Positions 36,350 through 44,493 of a stretch of DNA of 64,000 nt are shown here, piece after piece (position 1 is the stretch's first letter; each line of letters begins with the position of its first letter). A model generated the notes under the pieces. It was given only the letters and a program-made list of their open reading frames with translations, did no database searches and had not been told where the DNA came from. A program made the translations under genes and the position numbers. Origin of the DNA: Agaribacillus aureus (GTDB taxonomy: Bacteria; Bacteroidota; Bacteroidia; Cytophagales; Cyclobacteriaceae); NCBI GenBank assembly GCA_030442055.1, contig JAUJEB010000003.1, positions 558,001 to 622,000 of the forward strand, in the 5' to 3' direction.

Positions 36350-39300
36350 TTAAAAGTTCGCGTTCAAACCAAAGGTAAATGTTCTTGCCAGGGGATATAC
36401 ACCGGTATCAAATCCCTGACTAAATGGCGATGTTCCACCTGAACTCACATCGGGATTGTATCCGTCATACCCGGTAATAGTAAGCAGGTTGGATACATTT
36501 ACATACAAATTAAGACCGCTTAAAAAACCGATATTTTGAGTAGGCACGGTATAGCCTAACCTTACATTTTTGAGCCTCACATAATTACCATTCTGAACTT
36601 GTCTGTTATCAAATCTTAGGAATCTAAAACCATTTGTGCCCGAAGTATTAATAGCCACTTCAGCATCTTGATTTTCCGGGGTCCAAAAATCAGAATAGAA
36701 GGGATCATCAGAATCACCTCCATAAAACTGGACAATATTCGCACCTGTCACCCCCTGGATAAACACAGATAAATCAAAAGCCTTGTATCTAAACCTATTA
36801 GTCACACCAAAGATCATATCCGGTTGCCCGGTTCCCAACGAGGTCTGATCATCCTCTGTAACAATTCCGTCGCCATTGATATCCTTGTATATCCAGTAAC
36901 CTGCCTGATTAAGGCTTCGATCGGCATTCATAGCTACCGGCCAGTTATCTGCCTGCTCCTGATTATCAAAAACTCCTTCAATCACAAAACCGTAAATTTC
37001 ACCGGCAGGTCTCCCTTCATAGAGACGCAATCCCCCTCTTCTTTGCCATTCGGAAACTTCGATATAGGGTTCGTCAGTATTTGGATCTATTGTAGTTCCC
37101 TCTCCCACATCGGTTGCTTCACTTTTCAGGAAGGTCATGTTGGCATTAAGGTCCCAGTGGAACTCACCGTCATAAATGACATAATCAGTGGAAAACTCCA
37201 ATCCGGTATTTCGAAGGGATCCGATATTCTGTCTCGAAGACTTAAAACCCGAGCTTTTCGGGATTACCACATCCAGGATTAAATCATCCGTATTTTTCAA
37301 AAAATAATCAAATGTGAAGCCGAGTCTACCTCCCAGAAATCTGGCATCAAAACCTACATTGTACTGGGTCGTTGTTTCCCATTGTAACTCCTCATTTTGA
37401 ATCCTGGATAATCTTGCCCCATTGACAAGCTCACCATTTCCGAAACTGTACCGGTTGGCCGCAATTGTCCATAAACCCTGCGAACTATACGCGGGAATAT
37501 TGCCGTTTCCTGTCTGTCCGACACTTAATCTGATTTTTAAATCGGATAGTATTTCCTGACTTTGAAGAAATTCCTCCTCAGTAGGTTTCCAGGCAAAGGC
37601 AGCAGAAGGAAAGAACTTCCATTTGTTGTCAATTCCAAAAACAGAAGAGCCATCATATCGAGCATTAATACTTACATAATATTTACTCGCGTAGTTGTAA
37701 TTAAAACGGCCAAAATAACCTTCACTTTGCCACTGGGTTTTACCATTACTGGCTCTTAAGTTATCTGAGTTTCCACCGGCTATATTGTCTGTTTTTAAAT
37801 CATCTGAAGCAAAGTCAGAGATTGTAATTGTCAAATTTGAATTGATTTGTTTAACCCTTTCGACGCCGAAAACAGCATTTAAATTATGCTTGTTAAAACT
37901 CTTATTCCAGGTTAAGTAAGCGTTTGCGTTCGTCCTGGTGGATATCACCTCGTTGATACCGGCTTCCCCGTTATTGGTGGGGCTGCCGGCTGTTACTAAC
38001 GTTCTGTCAATATAAGTCTCCCTGTCAGCATCATAATAGTCGATACCGTAGCTCGCGGTAAATTTTAATGACTCAAGAATTTTTACCTTAGCCAGGATAT
38101 TACCTAGAAGACGATTAGTTACAATCTCATCGTGTATACCCTCTATCAAACGCAAAGGGTTGGTGTAGACATTTGGCCCTGAGGTCTTCGGATCAGTATA
38201 CCATAACCCCGTGGCAGTATCAAACCAATCCGGGTTAATTGCCGGTGAATACCCCAAAGCCTGTTGAACTGCATTATAATTAAAACCTGCACCTGTCGGA
38301 ACCCTGTCGTTAATGTTATGACTTAATAAAAGATTACTTTGTAAAGTAACTCTGTCGGCAATATTTTGATCGAGGTTTAGCCGGGTTTGTAAATCCTGAT
38401 AGCCCGAGCCTACCATCGTTCCTTCCTGGTTATAATACTTTGCGGAAAAAAGATACTTTGTATTTTCAGTCCCTCCTGTAAAGTTTACAGCCAGGTCGTG
38501 AACTGGCGCTGTCCTGTACAAAATATCCTGCCAATCGTGCGTCTCGGCATTCTCGGCAAGGGGGTGAAACTCATCGGAACCATTGTAACGGACAAATTCC
38601 GGTGCTATTCCTCCATTTATTTCTGCTTCCGTCAGTCTTGCTACCCACTCCGGACCATCAGGTCTTACGATTTTTTTTACAATTGACTGAGAACCAAATG
38701 AATAGTTTACACTAACCTTGGTTTTTCCAACCTCTCCCCGCTTGGTGGTAATAATAATAACGCCATTGGCTCCCCTATTGCCATAAATCGCCGTTGCTGC
38801 CGCATCCTTTAATATTTCTATAGACTCAATATCATTCGGGTTAATAAATGATAAAGCATTTGGTCGTACTTTATTGGTACCATTTCCTCTTGTCGGACCT
38901 GCTCCTCCCCCGTCATTTTCATTAAAACCTCCCGGTACATACAAGTCATCATTATCGCTGTTCACCGGAAATCCATCTATAATGTACAATGGTTCGGTTG
39001 AACCTGTGATCGTACTGGTCCCACGTATCCGGATATTGATACCGCCACCTGGAGCTGCATCTCCGGTGGTCACCTGTACGCCAGCGGCTCTGCCCTGAAA
39101 CAATTGACTTACAGTATTTGTCGGGATCTCACGTATATCCTGATTGGTGATCGTAGCAACCGATCCGGTTAAATCACTTCTTTTAACCTCTCCGTAACCA
39201 ATGACCACAATCTCCTCCAAACTTTGGATGTCGGGGATCATAGATATTTCTATAAACGTTCGATTTCCTATTTCTATCTCTTCTTCATTCATACCAACAT

Positions 39301-39856
39301 AAGAAAATACCAGTGTAGTAGCATCATCGGGAATTTGTAAGGAAAATTCCCCATTTGCATCCGTAATGGTGCCGATTGTGGTATTTTTAACCACTACATT
39401 GGCGCCGGGAATCGGTTCACCGTTTTCGTCTTTAACCTTACCTGAAATATTTTTATCTGCTGTGACTTCCTCAACCTGAGGCCTCGCAGTGTTTTTACTT
39501 GCCATCCGGACATCAATACTTCGATTGACCCTTCGAAATCTTAGGTTAGTTTGTTTTGCAACCTCGGCTAACGCTTTGGCTACACTTATGTGTCGATTGC
39601 TTAGATTAATCCTGAAATCCTCGAGCAGGATATTGTGATCGTAGGAGAATTCGAAATCCGTCTGATGCTCAATTTCCATAAAAGTATTTAACAGATTTTC
39701 GTTTTTCAGATCAAGCCGTACATAGGTTTCTTTAAGCGTATTTTGGGCGTCAACACCTCCGGCAAACACGATCGAGATAAAAATCCCGTTGATTAAAATT
39801 GCGTATAGAGACATTTTCATGACATGAATACCTGTTAGTAGTATCTTTTTTTTCAT
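36350..39856 (-). CDS. SusC-family TonB-dependent transducer of unit B, with STN domain
   Basis: 1168 residues. Signal peptide (to about VDAQ, residue 38), STN domain about 40-120 (VRLDLKNENLLNTFMEIE, FEFSYDHNILLEDF), carboxypeptidase-regulatory-like domain (ISGKVKDENGEPIPGANV), TonB-box region EEIVVIGYGEVKRSDLTGSV from about 213, plug (GRAAGVQVTTGDAAPGGGIN, YIIDGFPVNSDNDDL, YGNRGANGVIIITTKRG) and a barrel ending RTFTFGLNANF. From the TonB-box region onward it is highly similar to the unit C SusC, whereas the STN parts hardly match. An extra Gly/Asn-rich insert (DGGGAGPTRGNGTN) is present compared with unit C. The gene follows fecR after a hairpin-containing gap. Confidence 0.96.
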   Translation of the reverse strand: MKKKILLTGIHVMKMSLYAILINGIFISIVFAGGVDAQNTLKETYVRLDLKNENLLNTFMEIEHQTDFEFSYDHNILLEDFRINLSNRHISVAKALAEVAKQTNLRFRRVNRSIDVRMASKNTARPQVEEVTADKNISGKVKDENGEPIPGANVVVKNTTIGTITDANGEFSLQIPDDATTLVFSYVGMNEEEIEIGNRTFIEISMIPDIQSLEEIVVIGYGEVKRSDLTGSVATITNQDIREIPTNTVSQLFQGRAAGVQVTTGDAAPGGGINIRIRGTSTITGSTEPLYIIDGFPVNSDNDDLYVPGGFNENDGGGAGPTRGNGTNKVRPNALSFINPNDIESIEILKDAAATAIYGNRGANGVIIITTKRGEVGKTKVSVNYSFGSQSIVKKIVRPDGPEWVARLTEAEINGGIAPEFVRYNGSDEFHPLAENAETHDWQDILYRTAPVHDLAVNFTGGTENTKYLFSAKYYNQEGTMVGSGYQDLQTRLNLDQNIADRVTLQSNLLLSHNINDRVPTGAGFNYNAVQQALGYSPAINPDWFDTATGLWYTDPKTSGPNVYTNPLRLIEGIHDEIVTNRLLGNILAKVKILESLKFTASYGIDYYDADRETYIDRTLVTAGSPTNNGEAGINEVISTRTNANAYLTWNKSFNKHNLNAVFGVERVKQINSNLTITISDFASDDLKTDNIAGGNSDNLRASNGKTQWQSEGYFGRFNYNYASKYYVSINARYDGSSVFGIDNKWKFFPSAAFAWKPTEEEFLQSQEILSDLKIRLSVGQTGNGNIPAYSSQGLWTIAANRYSFGNGELVNGARLSRIQNEELQWETTTQYNVGFDARFLGGRLGFTFDYFLKNTDDLILDVVIPKSSGFKSSRQNIGSLRNTGLEFSTDYVIYDGEFHWDLNANMTFLKSEATDVGEGTTIDPNTDEPYIEVSEWQRRGGLRLYEGRPAGEIYGFVIEGVFDNQEQADNWPVAMNADRSLNQAGYWIYKDINGDGIVTEDDQTSLGTGQPDMIFGVTNRFRYKAFDLSVFIQGVTGANIVQFYGGDSDDPFYSDFWTPENQDAEVAINTSGTNGFRFLRFDNRQVQNGNYVRLKNVRLGYTVPTQNIGFLSGLNLYVNVSNLLTITGYDGYNPDVSSGGTSPFSQGFDTGVYPLARTFTFGLNANF

Positions 39857-39898
39857 ATCTTTATATGATTATTTTAAGTAATAAATAATTAAACTGGT

Positions 39899-39932
39899 GG
39901 GAGTGTGCGAGTGACCAAACCTTCACGCTCCC
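39899..39932. terminator. Hairpin between fecR and susC of unit B
   Basis: Arms GGGAGTGTG (39899-39907) and CACGCTCCC (39924-39932), eight pairs plus one G-U. It is 56 bases after the fecR stop and 42 bases before the susC start. On the minus strand the stem is followed by ACCAGTTTAATTATTT, so weak termination is possible. It corresponds in position to the hairpins of units A and C. Confidence 0.5.
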
Positions 39933-39988
39933 CTGGTTTTCAGATCGCTTTAGCTTGTGTCGAAGTAAGGGTTAGTTTTCATTTGACA

Positions 39989-41011
39989 TTATTTTATATT
40001 GATATTCACCTTGTTATTCTCAATTTTATAGGTAAATCCTTCCGTATAGGCCATTCTCAATAACACATGTTCCAGACTCTTTTTTTCAAACCTACCGGTG
40101 TAGTTCCATATGCGATCGTTGGGGTTATCAACCGTTATATCCACCCCATACCACTTTTCGAGCCGGTCCACGATCCGGGGAAGGGATTCTTTTTCAAAGT
40201 GTATGATCTGATCTTTCCATCCTATCACCTGATCCACTTTAAAATTTTTGACTGTGACTTGTCTGTCTTTTCGGGAAAAGATCATCATTTCCGTAGGGCT
40301 AAGTATTTTTTCTGTTTTTTGTGAAGCATGATTGACATTCACCTTCACCATGCCGCTTACCAACGCCACATTTACCTGATCATCCCCTTCATAAGCGCTT
40401 ACATTAAAGCTCGTGCCCAACACTGTTGTTTGCACACCCGTTGTTTTGACAATAAAGGGTTTTGACTCGTCTTCGGTCACCTCAAAATACGCCTCTCCCT
40501 CCAGGCTGATCTCCCTGGTACCGTTAAGTCCAAAGGGGGTTTGAAAAAGCAGTTTACTGCCGGAATTAAGTTTTACCATCGATCCATCAGGTAGACTAAC
40601 CGTTAGTTTGGTACCATTGGGAGTAGATTTTTCTATGGTTTCATAAACCTGGTACCCGGCTTCGTTGGCATTGTTATTTAACCAGAAATAGCCAACCAAT
40701 CCGCATAGCAATAGCAGGGAAGCGGCCACGCCGGATATCCAATACCGGGTCGTAGACCTTTTCGCGCCTGACTGCTGGAAACTGTTGAGTAAATCATAAT
40801 AAAGGCCGTCGTAGTCGTCAGGGTTCATTTGATAGTCATCCCTGTATTTCATGGATCTAATCAGCTGTTGCGCCTGGTGAAATGCTTTTTTCTTTTCGGG
40901 GTTCTTTGAAAGCCAGTCAACCCAATACTGATTTTGGGAGGCATCTTCAGATTTTACCCAATTCACAAAACTTTCGTTTGTCAACAATTCTTTTATCTCA
41001 TCATCTAGCAT
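39989..41011 (-). CDS. FecR-family anti-sigma regulator of unit B
   Basis: 340 residues. N-terminal cytoplasmic part (WVKSEDASQNQYWVDWLS), membrane segment about 90-112 (WISGVAASLLLLCGLVGYFWL), periplasmic FecR domain about 125-230 (GTKLTVSLPDGSMVKLNSGS, REISLEGEAYFEV, VLGTSFNVSAYEGDDQVNVALVSGMVKV is split between strands here), and a C-terminal DUF4974-type domain (about 270-338, SLPRIVDRLEKWYGVDITV, then YTGRFEKKSLEHVL). It should relay the SusC STN signal of unit B to the sigma factor 415 bases upstream. Unusually, that gap holds a G/C-rich segment of unknown origin. Confidence 0.95.
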   Translation of the reverse strand: MLDDEIKELLTNESFVNWVKSEDASQNQYWVDWLSKNPEKKKAFHQAQQLIRSMKYRDDYQMNPDDYDGLYYDLLNSFQQSGAKRSTTRYWISGVAASLLLLCGLVGYFWLNNNANEAGYQVYETIEKSTPNGTKLTVSLPDGSMVKLNSGSKLLFQTPFGLNGTREISLEGEAYFEVTEDESKPFIVKTTGVQTTVLGTSFNVSAYEGDDQVNVALVSGMVKVNVNHASQKTEKILSPTEMMIFSRKDRQVTVKNFKVDQVIGWKDQIIHFEKESLPRIVDRLEKWYGVDITVDNPNDRIWNYTGRFEKKSLEHVLLRMAYTEGFTYKIENNKVNINIK

Positions 41012-41269
41012 ATCGGCAATCCATTTTTATAATTTCACTTAACATTCATATAAAGGCATTCGACTTTTAAATGCCCACAGAAAATTTTAAATTTTACAAA
41101 AAATTCATTTATCAAATCCGATCGATGAATATTTTGTTAATTAAAATGCGTTTTGGTAAAAATATCGCAATTGGATGAGTTCCACAGGGCTATTGTTTTA
41201 AATTGGATTAACCTACCTTGTGGTGATGAGGGCAATGAATTTATGTGCTTTTTGATGCTTTTACATGAC

Positions 41270-41374
41270 TCACCCTGCCACTACCTGCGGTTTATAAGCA
41301 GGCACGGTGGTCAGGTAGGTTTGTGTGGTCGGTCGCTGAGGGATCGCTTCATAGCTGACCCGCAAGGCCAACAC
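41270..41374 (-). other. G/C-rich segment with a short open frame between sigma and fecR of unit B
   Basis: The 415-base gap 41012-41426 contains a stretch (about 41265-41425) visibly richer in G+C than its surroundings. On the minus strand it carries an open frame that runs out of the end of the sigma gene in another frame and stops at 41270; from a GTG at 41374 it encodes 34 residues including RVSYEAIPQRPTTQTYL and VPAYKPQVVAG. The DNA can also fold (CCTGC/GCAGG and GGTCAG/CTGACC pairs). It may be a dispersed repeat, structured RNA or gene remnant. The remainder of the gap, 41012-41260, is A/T-rich with nothing recognised. Confidence 0.3.
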
Positions 41375-41426
41375 AGTATTCGCGATAGACGTTTGGGTGC
41401 GCTGAATTATGGGCTGTGTTCTTTGG

Positions 41427-42125
41427 TTATTTTGACATAAAATGCCAAAACCATATTTGATGCAGCAACATCGCCGCTAGTACAAAAACTTTTTGAACGG
41501 GGCCTATCTTTTTTGTTAAAGAAGCTACGGCGCGATAAATAAGGGCTCTGGCTGATTTTACCCGGCTAAGATTCATTAAATCCGCAATTTCCCCATAGCT
41601 TAGCCCCTCATAATAAAACAATATGACTGCCTCTCTTTGTGAAGCCGGTAGTCTATTGACGGTTTTCTGAATGTGTTCCTTCACTTCTTTGGGGATTGTG
41701 TTATCAAGAGATATGGAATCATCGGAAATGCTCAGTCTGAAATTTTCTCTTCCATATATTCCCTCCCGCTGTTTTGCATTGGATTGTTTCTTTAAAAGTC
41801 GCAGGAGTCTTCTTTTAAATGCCTTCAGGAGGTAAAATTTGATGGAATCGGTTTTCCCGAGTCTCGACCTGTTTTTAATCAAGGAAGCAAACAGGTCATG
41901 CACACAATCCTTTACCAGTTCCCGGTCATTACAAAGGTGGCACCCGTAATTGAAAAGCTGGCGGCTATAGGTGTGATAAATATAGTCAAACGCGCTTTTG
42001 TGTCCTTTTTTAAACTTTTCCCACCATTCTCCATCGCAGCGTGTTTCAAATTGATCATTCTGAAGACGCTTCTTTCCATCAGCCCATTGATCTTCTCTTT
42101 TGATGAACTGCATTGGATTAGCCAA
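41427..42125 (-). CDS. ECF sigma factor of unit B, with hydrophobic C-terminal tail
   Basis: 232 residues. Region 2 at about 40-105 (FDYIYHTYSRQLFNYGCHLC, DCVHDLFASLIKNRS) and region 4 at about 150-205 (VNRLPASQREAVILFYYEGLSYGEIADLMNLS, then SARALIYRAV). The linker is longer and basic (RRLLRLLKKQSNAKQR) and the N-terminus carries about 35 extra residues compared with the unit C factor. The tail (VFVLAAMLLHQIWFWHFMSK) is hydrophobic and aromatic, as in the other two sigma factors of the window. The start is an ATG at 42125; a Met at residue 5 is an alternative. Predicted to drive susCD of unit B. Confidence 0.93.
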   Translation of the reverse strand: MANPMQFIKREDQWADGKKRLQNDQFETRCDGEWWEKFKKGHKSAFDYIYHTYSRQLFNYGCHLCNDRELVKDCVHDLFASLIKNRSRLGKTDSIKFYLLKAFKRRLLRLLKKQSNAKQREGIYGRENFRLSISDDSISLDNTIPKEVKEHIQKTVNRLPASQREAVILFYYEGLSYGEIADLMNLSRVKSARALIYRAVASLTKKIGPVQKVFVLAAMLLHQIWFWHFMSK

Positions 42126-42279
42126 ATTTTACTTTTTTTACAATTAACAGACTGTTAATATGGTAAAAAAAAAGTAATTAGCCAAAGATTAAAATATAAC
42201 GGATTGACAAAATACTCTTAAAAATCCACCGGAGCATGGCCACCACAGTTTAATTTTCCGGCTACGATTTAAACATATT

Positions 42280-42305
42280 CAGGGGCCATCACAAATGGCC
42301 CTGAT
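42280..42305 (-). terminator. Hairpin after the GH97 gene
   Basis: Arms TCAGGGGCCAT (42280-42290) and ATGGCCCTGA (42296-42305) pair with one bulged G and a 5-base loop. It lies about 60 bases after the GH97 stop codon and before the unit B sigma gene. No long U run follows (ATATGTTTAAAT), so its strength is uncertain. Confidence 0.5.
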
Positions 42306-42365
42306 CACGCCCTATACCTGCAAATTGCGATATTTTCAATGCTATAATTTCCCTGGTTTAAATCA

Positions 42366-44282
42366 TTATTTAACTGCCTTAATATGTATAGCCACGCCAT
42401 TACTTCCTTCAATCGAACGTGTTATCAAATCGTTCGAAGCAACTTTCTGTTCCTCAATCACTACATTGGTTCTGGTACCGGCATTTTTGTCATCGGCATA
42501 AATTGTTGCTTCATACTTTTTGTCGGCTGTTAAAAAATCCAGCGGTATCTCAATATCACGCGCATCGCTTCCGTTTACCACGCCAATGAACCAATCCTCT
42601 CCGCTTTTTCGCGCTATCACTGCATATTCGCCCGGATATCCGTCAATAACCTTGGTGTCATCCCAGATTGTTGGCAATTGCCGGTAAAACTCAAGCTCCG
42701 GTAGATCGATAATATGATCTTCGCTTCCTCCCGCTCCTCCGTCTTTTGCGGGAGATCCCTGGGGGCGATCATACCAGTAAAGAAACTGCCATGGACTGTA
42801 AATACATACGGCCTTGGCTAATTGAGAGGCATGGGAGCCCATTTTTTCAGTCACCCGGCTGGCAAAGTAGCAATTGGTCTGGTCTCCGGCACCTGCTATC
42901 ATTCTGGTAAAAATTGTATTCAGCACCATAGAATTTTCAGGTGACTCTTCATCTCCACGGATACCTTCCTGGGTCATAAAGTTGGGATAGGTTCTGGAAT
43001 AGCCGGTAGGCCGGTACTCATCGTGGACATCGACCATTAACTGATGATCGGCTGCTTTCCTTACGGCATCATGCAGCCAGCTGGTCCATTCCTGTGGTCC
43101 TACATTCACAAAACCGTATTTGAGGCCACTGACACCCCAGGATTTCACAAGGGGAAGTACGTCATCCAATTGTTTTTCCAGCGCCCGTCTGTTCACGTAG
43201 AGGATCACGCCTACGTCGTTGCTTTTTGCGTAGTCAATGACTTTAAGAAGTTCCAATGGTCCTTTGGAACGTTTGGGGTCCACAGTAATGGTTGTGGCGT
43301 CAGAAGCGTCGTCGTATTCGTTACCATACCACCCGGCGTCAAACTCGATAAACTGAAGGTTATTTTCAACCGCGAAATCGACACAAGCCATACCTCCTTG
43401 TGTGGTAAGGGTGACCTCTCTGATGACCTTCCCGGGCTTTATCCAGGAGTCATCGGTGATTTTATTCGGTTCGTTGAGGTTAAGCAGCAAGTAGTTGTTC
43501 TCCAGCAGCTGTCCCGGCTTTTCGCCTGCCATGATAAACCGCCAGGGGGTTTCAATGGGTTGCTCACTCCTGACCTCGCTACTCAGGTCGGCTACCAGTG
43601 TTCCGGGCTTACCGGGTTTGCCGGTAAATTTCATGCGGGCATAATCCACCAAAGCGGCTTCTCCCAGGGCAATAAATGTGTTGTTGTTCAGCGCTACCAA
43701 TAAAGGTCTCTCCACCGCTTCCTTTATATCTGCCACGGGCATTTTAAGAATTTCACTTTGGGCTCTCACCGAAGCCCATGCCGTAGCATCCGGTGGTAAG
43801 GCAAATTCCGTTAGTTCCTTTTGGATCTGAATATCGTCCACCCGGAATTCGTAGCGAAAGGCAACACCCTCATTATAGGCCCTTACCCTAAGATTAAATT
43901 TCGCATCCTCGCCGGTAAGTACGATCAATGTCTCCGAATATTTGTCAGGGTACTCGTTCCTTTCACCGTAAACCGGGCGCCACTTGGCGTCAACCGCCGT
44001 ATCTTCCTCATGACCAATTTTGATTTTTTTATTATTTCCCGACACTCCCGACATTTCGAATCCCAATGCAGATTTTCCAATAATTTGTTTCCCCTTATAA
44101 TTTACCATATAGGCAGGTGTACCTTGTTCGTTCAGCTGAAATGTAAATTGGTAGTTACCATCGGGACTTTGAACGGTAACTTCATGCTGCTGGGGAGTGC
44201 AGGCAGCGGTTATAATTGTCAGCAACAACAGAAGTTGGTAAAAAGTAATTTTGTCAAATGCGGTCAGGAAATTTCTAATCAT
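42366..44282 (-). CDS. GH97-family glycoside hydrolase (alpha-glucosidase/alpha-galactosidase type), lipoprotein
   Basis: 638 residues; signal with lipobox-like TAAC at about Cys28. The N-terminal super-sandwich (VQSPDGNYQFTFQLNEQGTPAY) and the C-terminal barrel features (QFIEFDAGWYG, VGVILYVNRRAL, VHDEYRPTGYSRTYPNFMTQE, RGDEESPEN, FTRMIAGAGDQTN, WDDTKVIDGYPGEYAVIARKSG, DWFIGVVNGSDARDI) identify GH97. At the strand where retaining members have a nucleophile Asp the sequence reads GLKYGFV (about 386-392), so no carboxylate is seen there. The ADLPE-type segment of SusB is replaced by YWYDRPQ. Hydrolysis of alpha-linked glucose or galactose is the family activity, but mechanism and substrate cannot be assigned. 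It closes unit C, 211 bases after susD with a strong hairpin between. Confidence 0.9.
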   Translation of the reverse strand: MIRNFLTAFDKITFYQLLLLLTIITAACTPQQHEVTVQSPDGNYQFTFQLNEQGTPAYMVNYKGKQIIGKSALGFEMSGVSGNNKKIKIGHEEDTAVDAKWRPVYGERNEYPDKYSETLIVLTGEDAKFNLRVRAYNEGVAFRYEFRVDDIQIQKELTEFALPPDATAWASVRAQSEILKMPVADIKEAVERPLLVALNNNTFIALGEAALVDYARMKFTGKPGKPGTLVADLSSEVRSEQPIETPWRFIMAGEKPGQLLENNYLLLNLNEPNKITDDSWIKPGKVIREVTLTTQGGMACVDFAVENNLQFIEFDAGWYGNEYDDASDATTITVDPKRSKGPLELLKVIDYAKSNDVGVILYVNRRALEKQLDDVLPLVKSWGVSGLKYGFVNVGPQEWTSWLHDAVRKAADHQLMVDVHDEYRPTGYSRTYPNFMTQEGIRGDEESPENSMVLNTIFTRMIAGAGDQTNCYFASRVTEKMGSHASQLAKAVCIYSPWQFLYWYDRPQGSPAKDGGAGGSEDHIIDLPELEFYRQLPTIWDDTKVIDGYPGEYAVIARKSGEDWFIGVVNGSDARDIEIPLDFLTADKKYEATIYADDKNAGTRTNVVIEEQKVASNDLITRSIEGSNGVAIHIKAVK

Positions 44283-44425
44283 TTTTATGTAATCTTAGTT
44301 GAAGTGTATTTTTCTTTAAGAGGAGCCCCGGGTGATTTGACGCGTCAATTAATTGTGTTTGATAGTTTTATGACAAAAAAATAAGTGTAAAAAATCAGCG
44401 TCATGATGGAGGCGTTTCATCAATA

Positions 44426-44463
44426 AATAAGTAAAAAGCTGCTTGCACAGCTTTTTACTTATT
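44426..44463 (-). terminator. Strong hairpin between susD of unit C and the GH97 gene
   Basis: Perfect 16-base arms AATAAGTAAAAAGCTG (44426-44441) and CAGCTTTTTACTTATT (44448-44463) with a 6-base loop. It starts 30 bases after the susD stop on the minus strand and could reduce expression of the enzyme relative to susCD, or stabilise the susCD message. Confidence 0.6.
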
Positions 44464-44493
44464 ACGAATCTAAATCTAAAAAAAATAAACCAA

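Noticed and set aside
43044-43703. Plus-strand open frame of 219 codons
   Set aside because: It lies wholly antisense to the GH97 gene, has no recognisable domain and contains the shadow of a conserved coding sequence.
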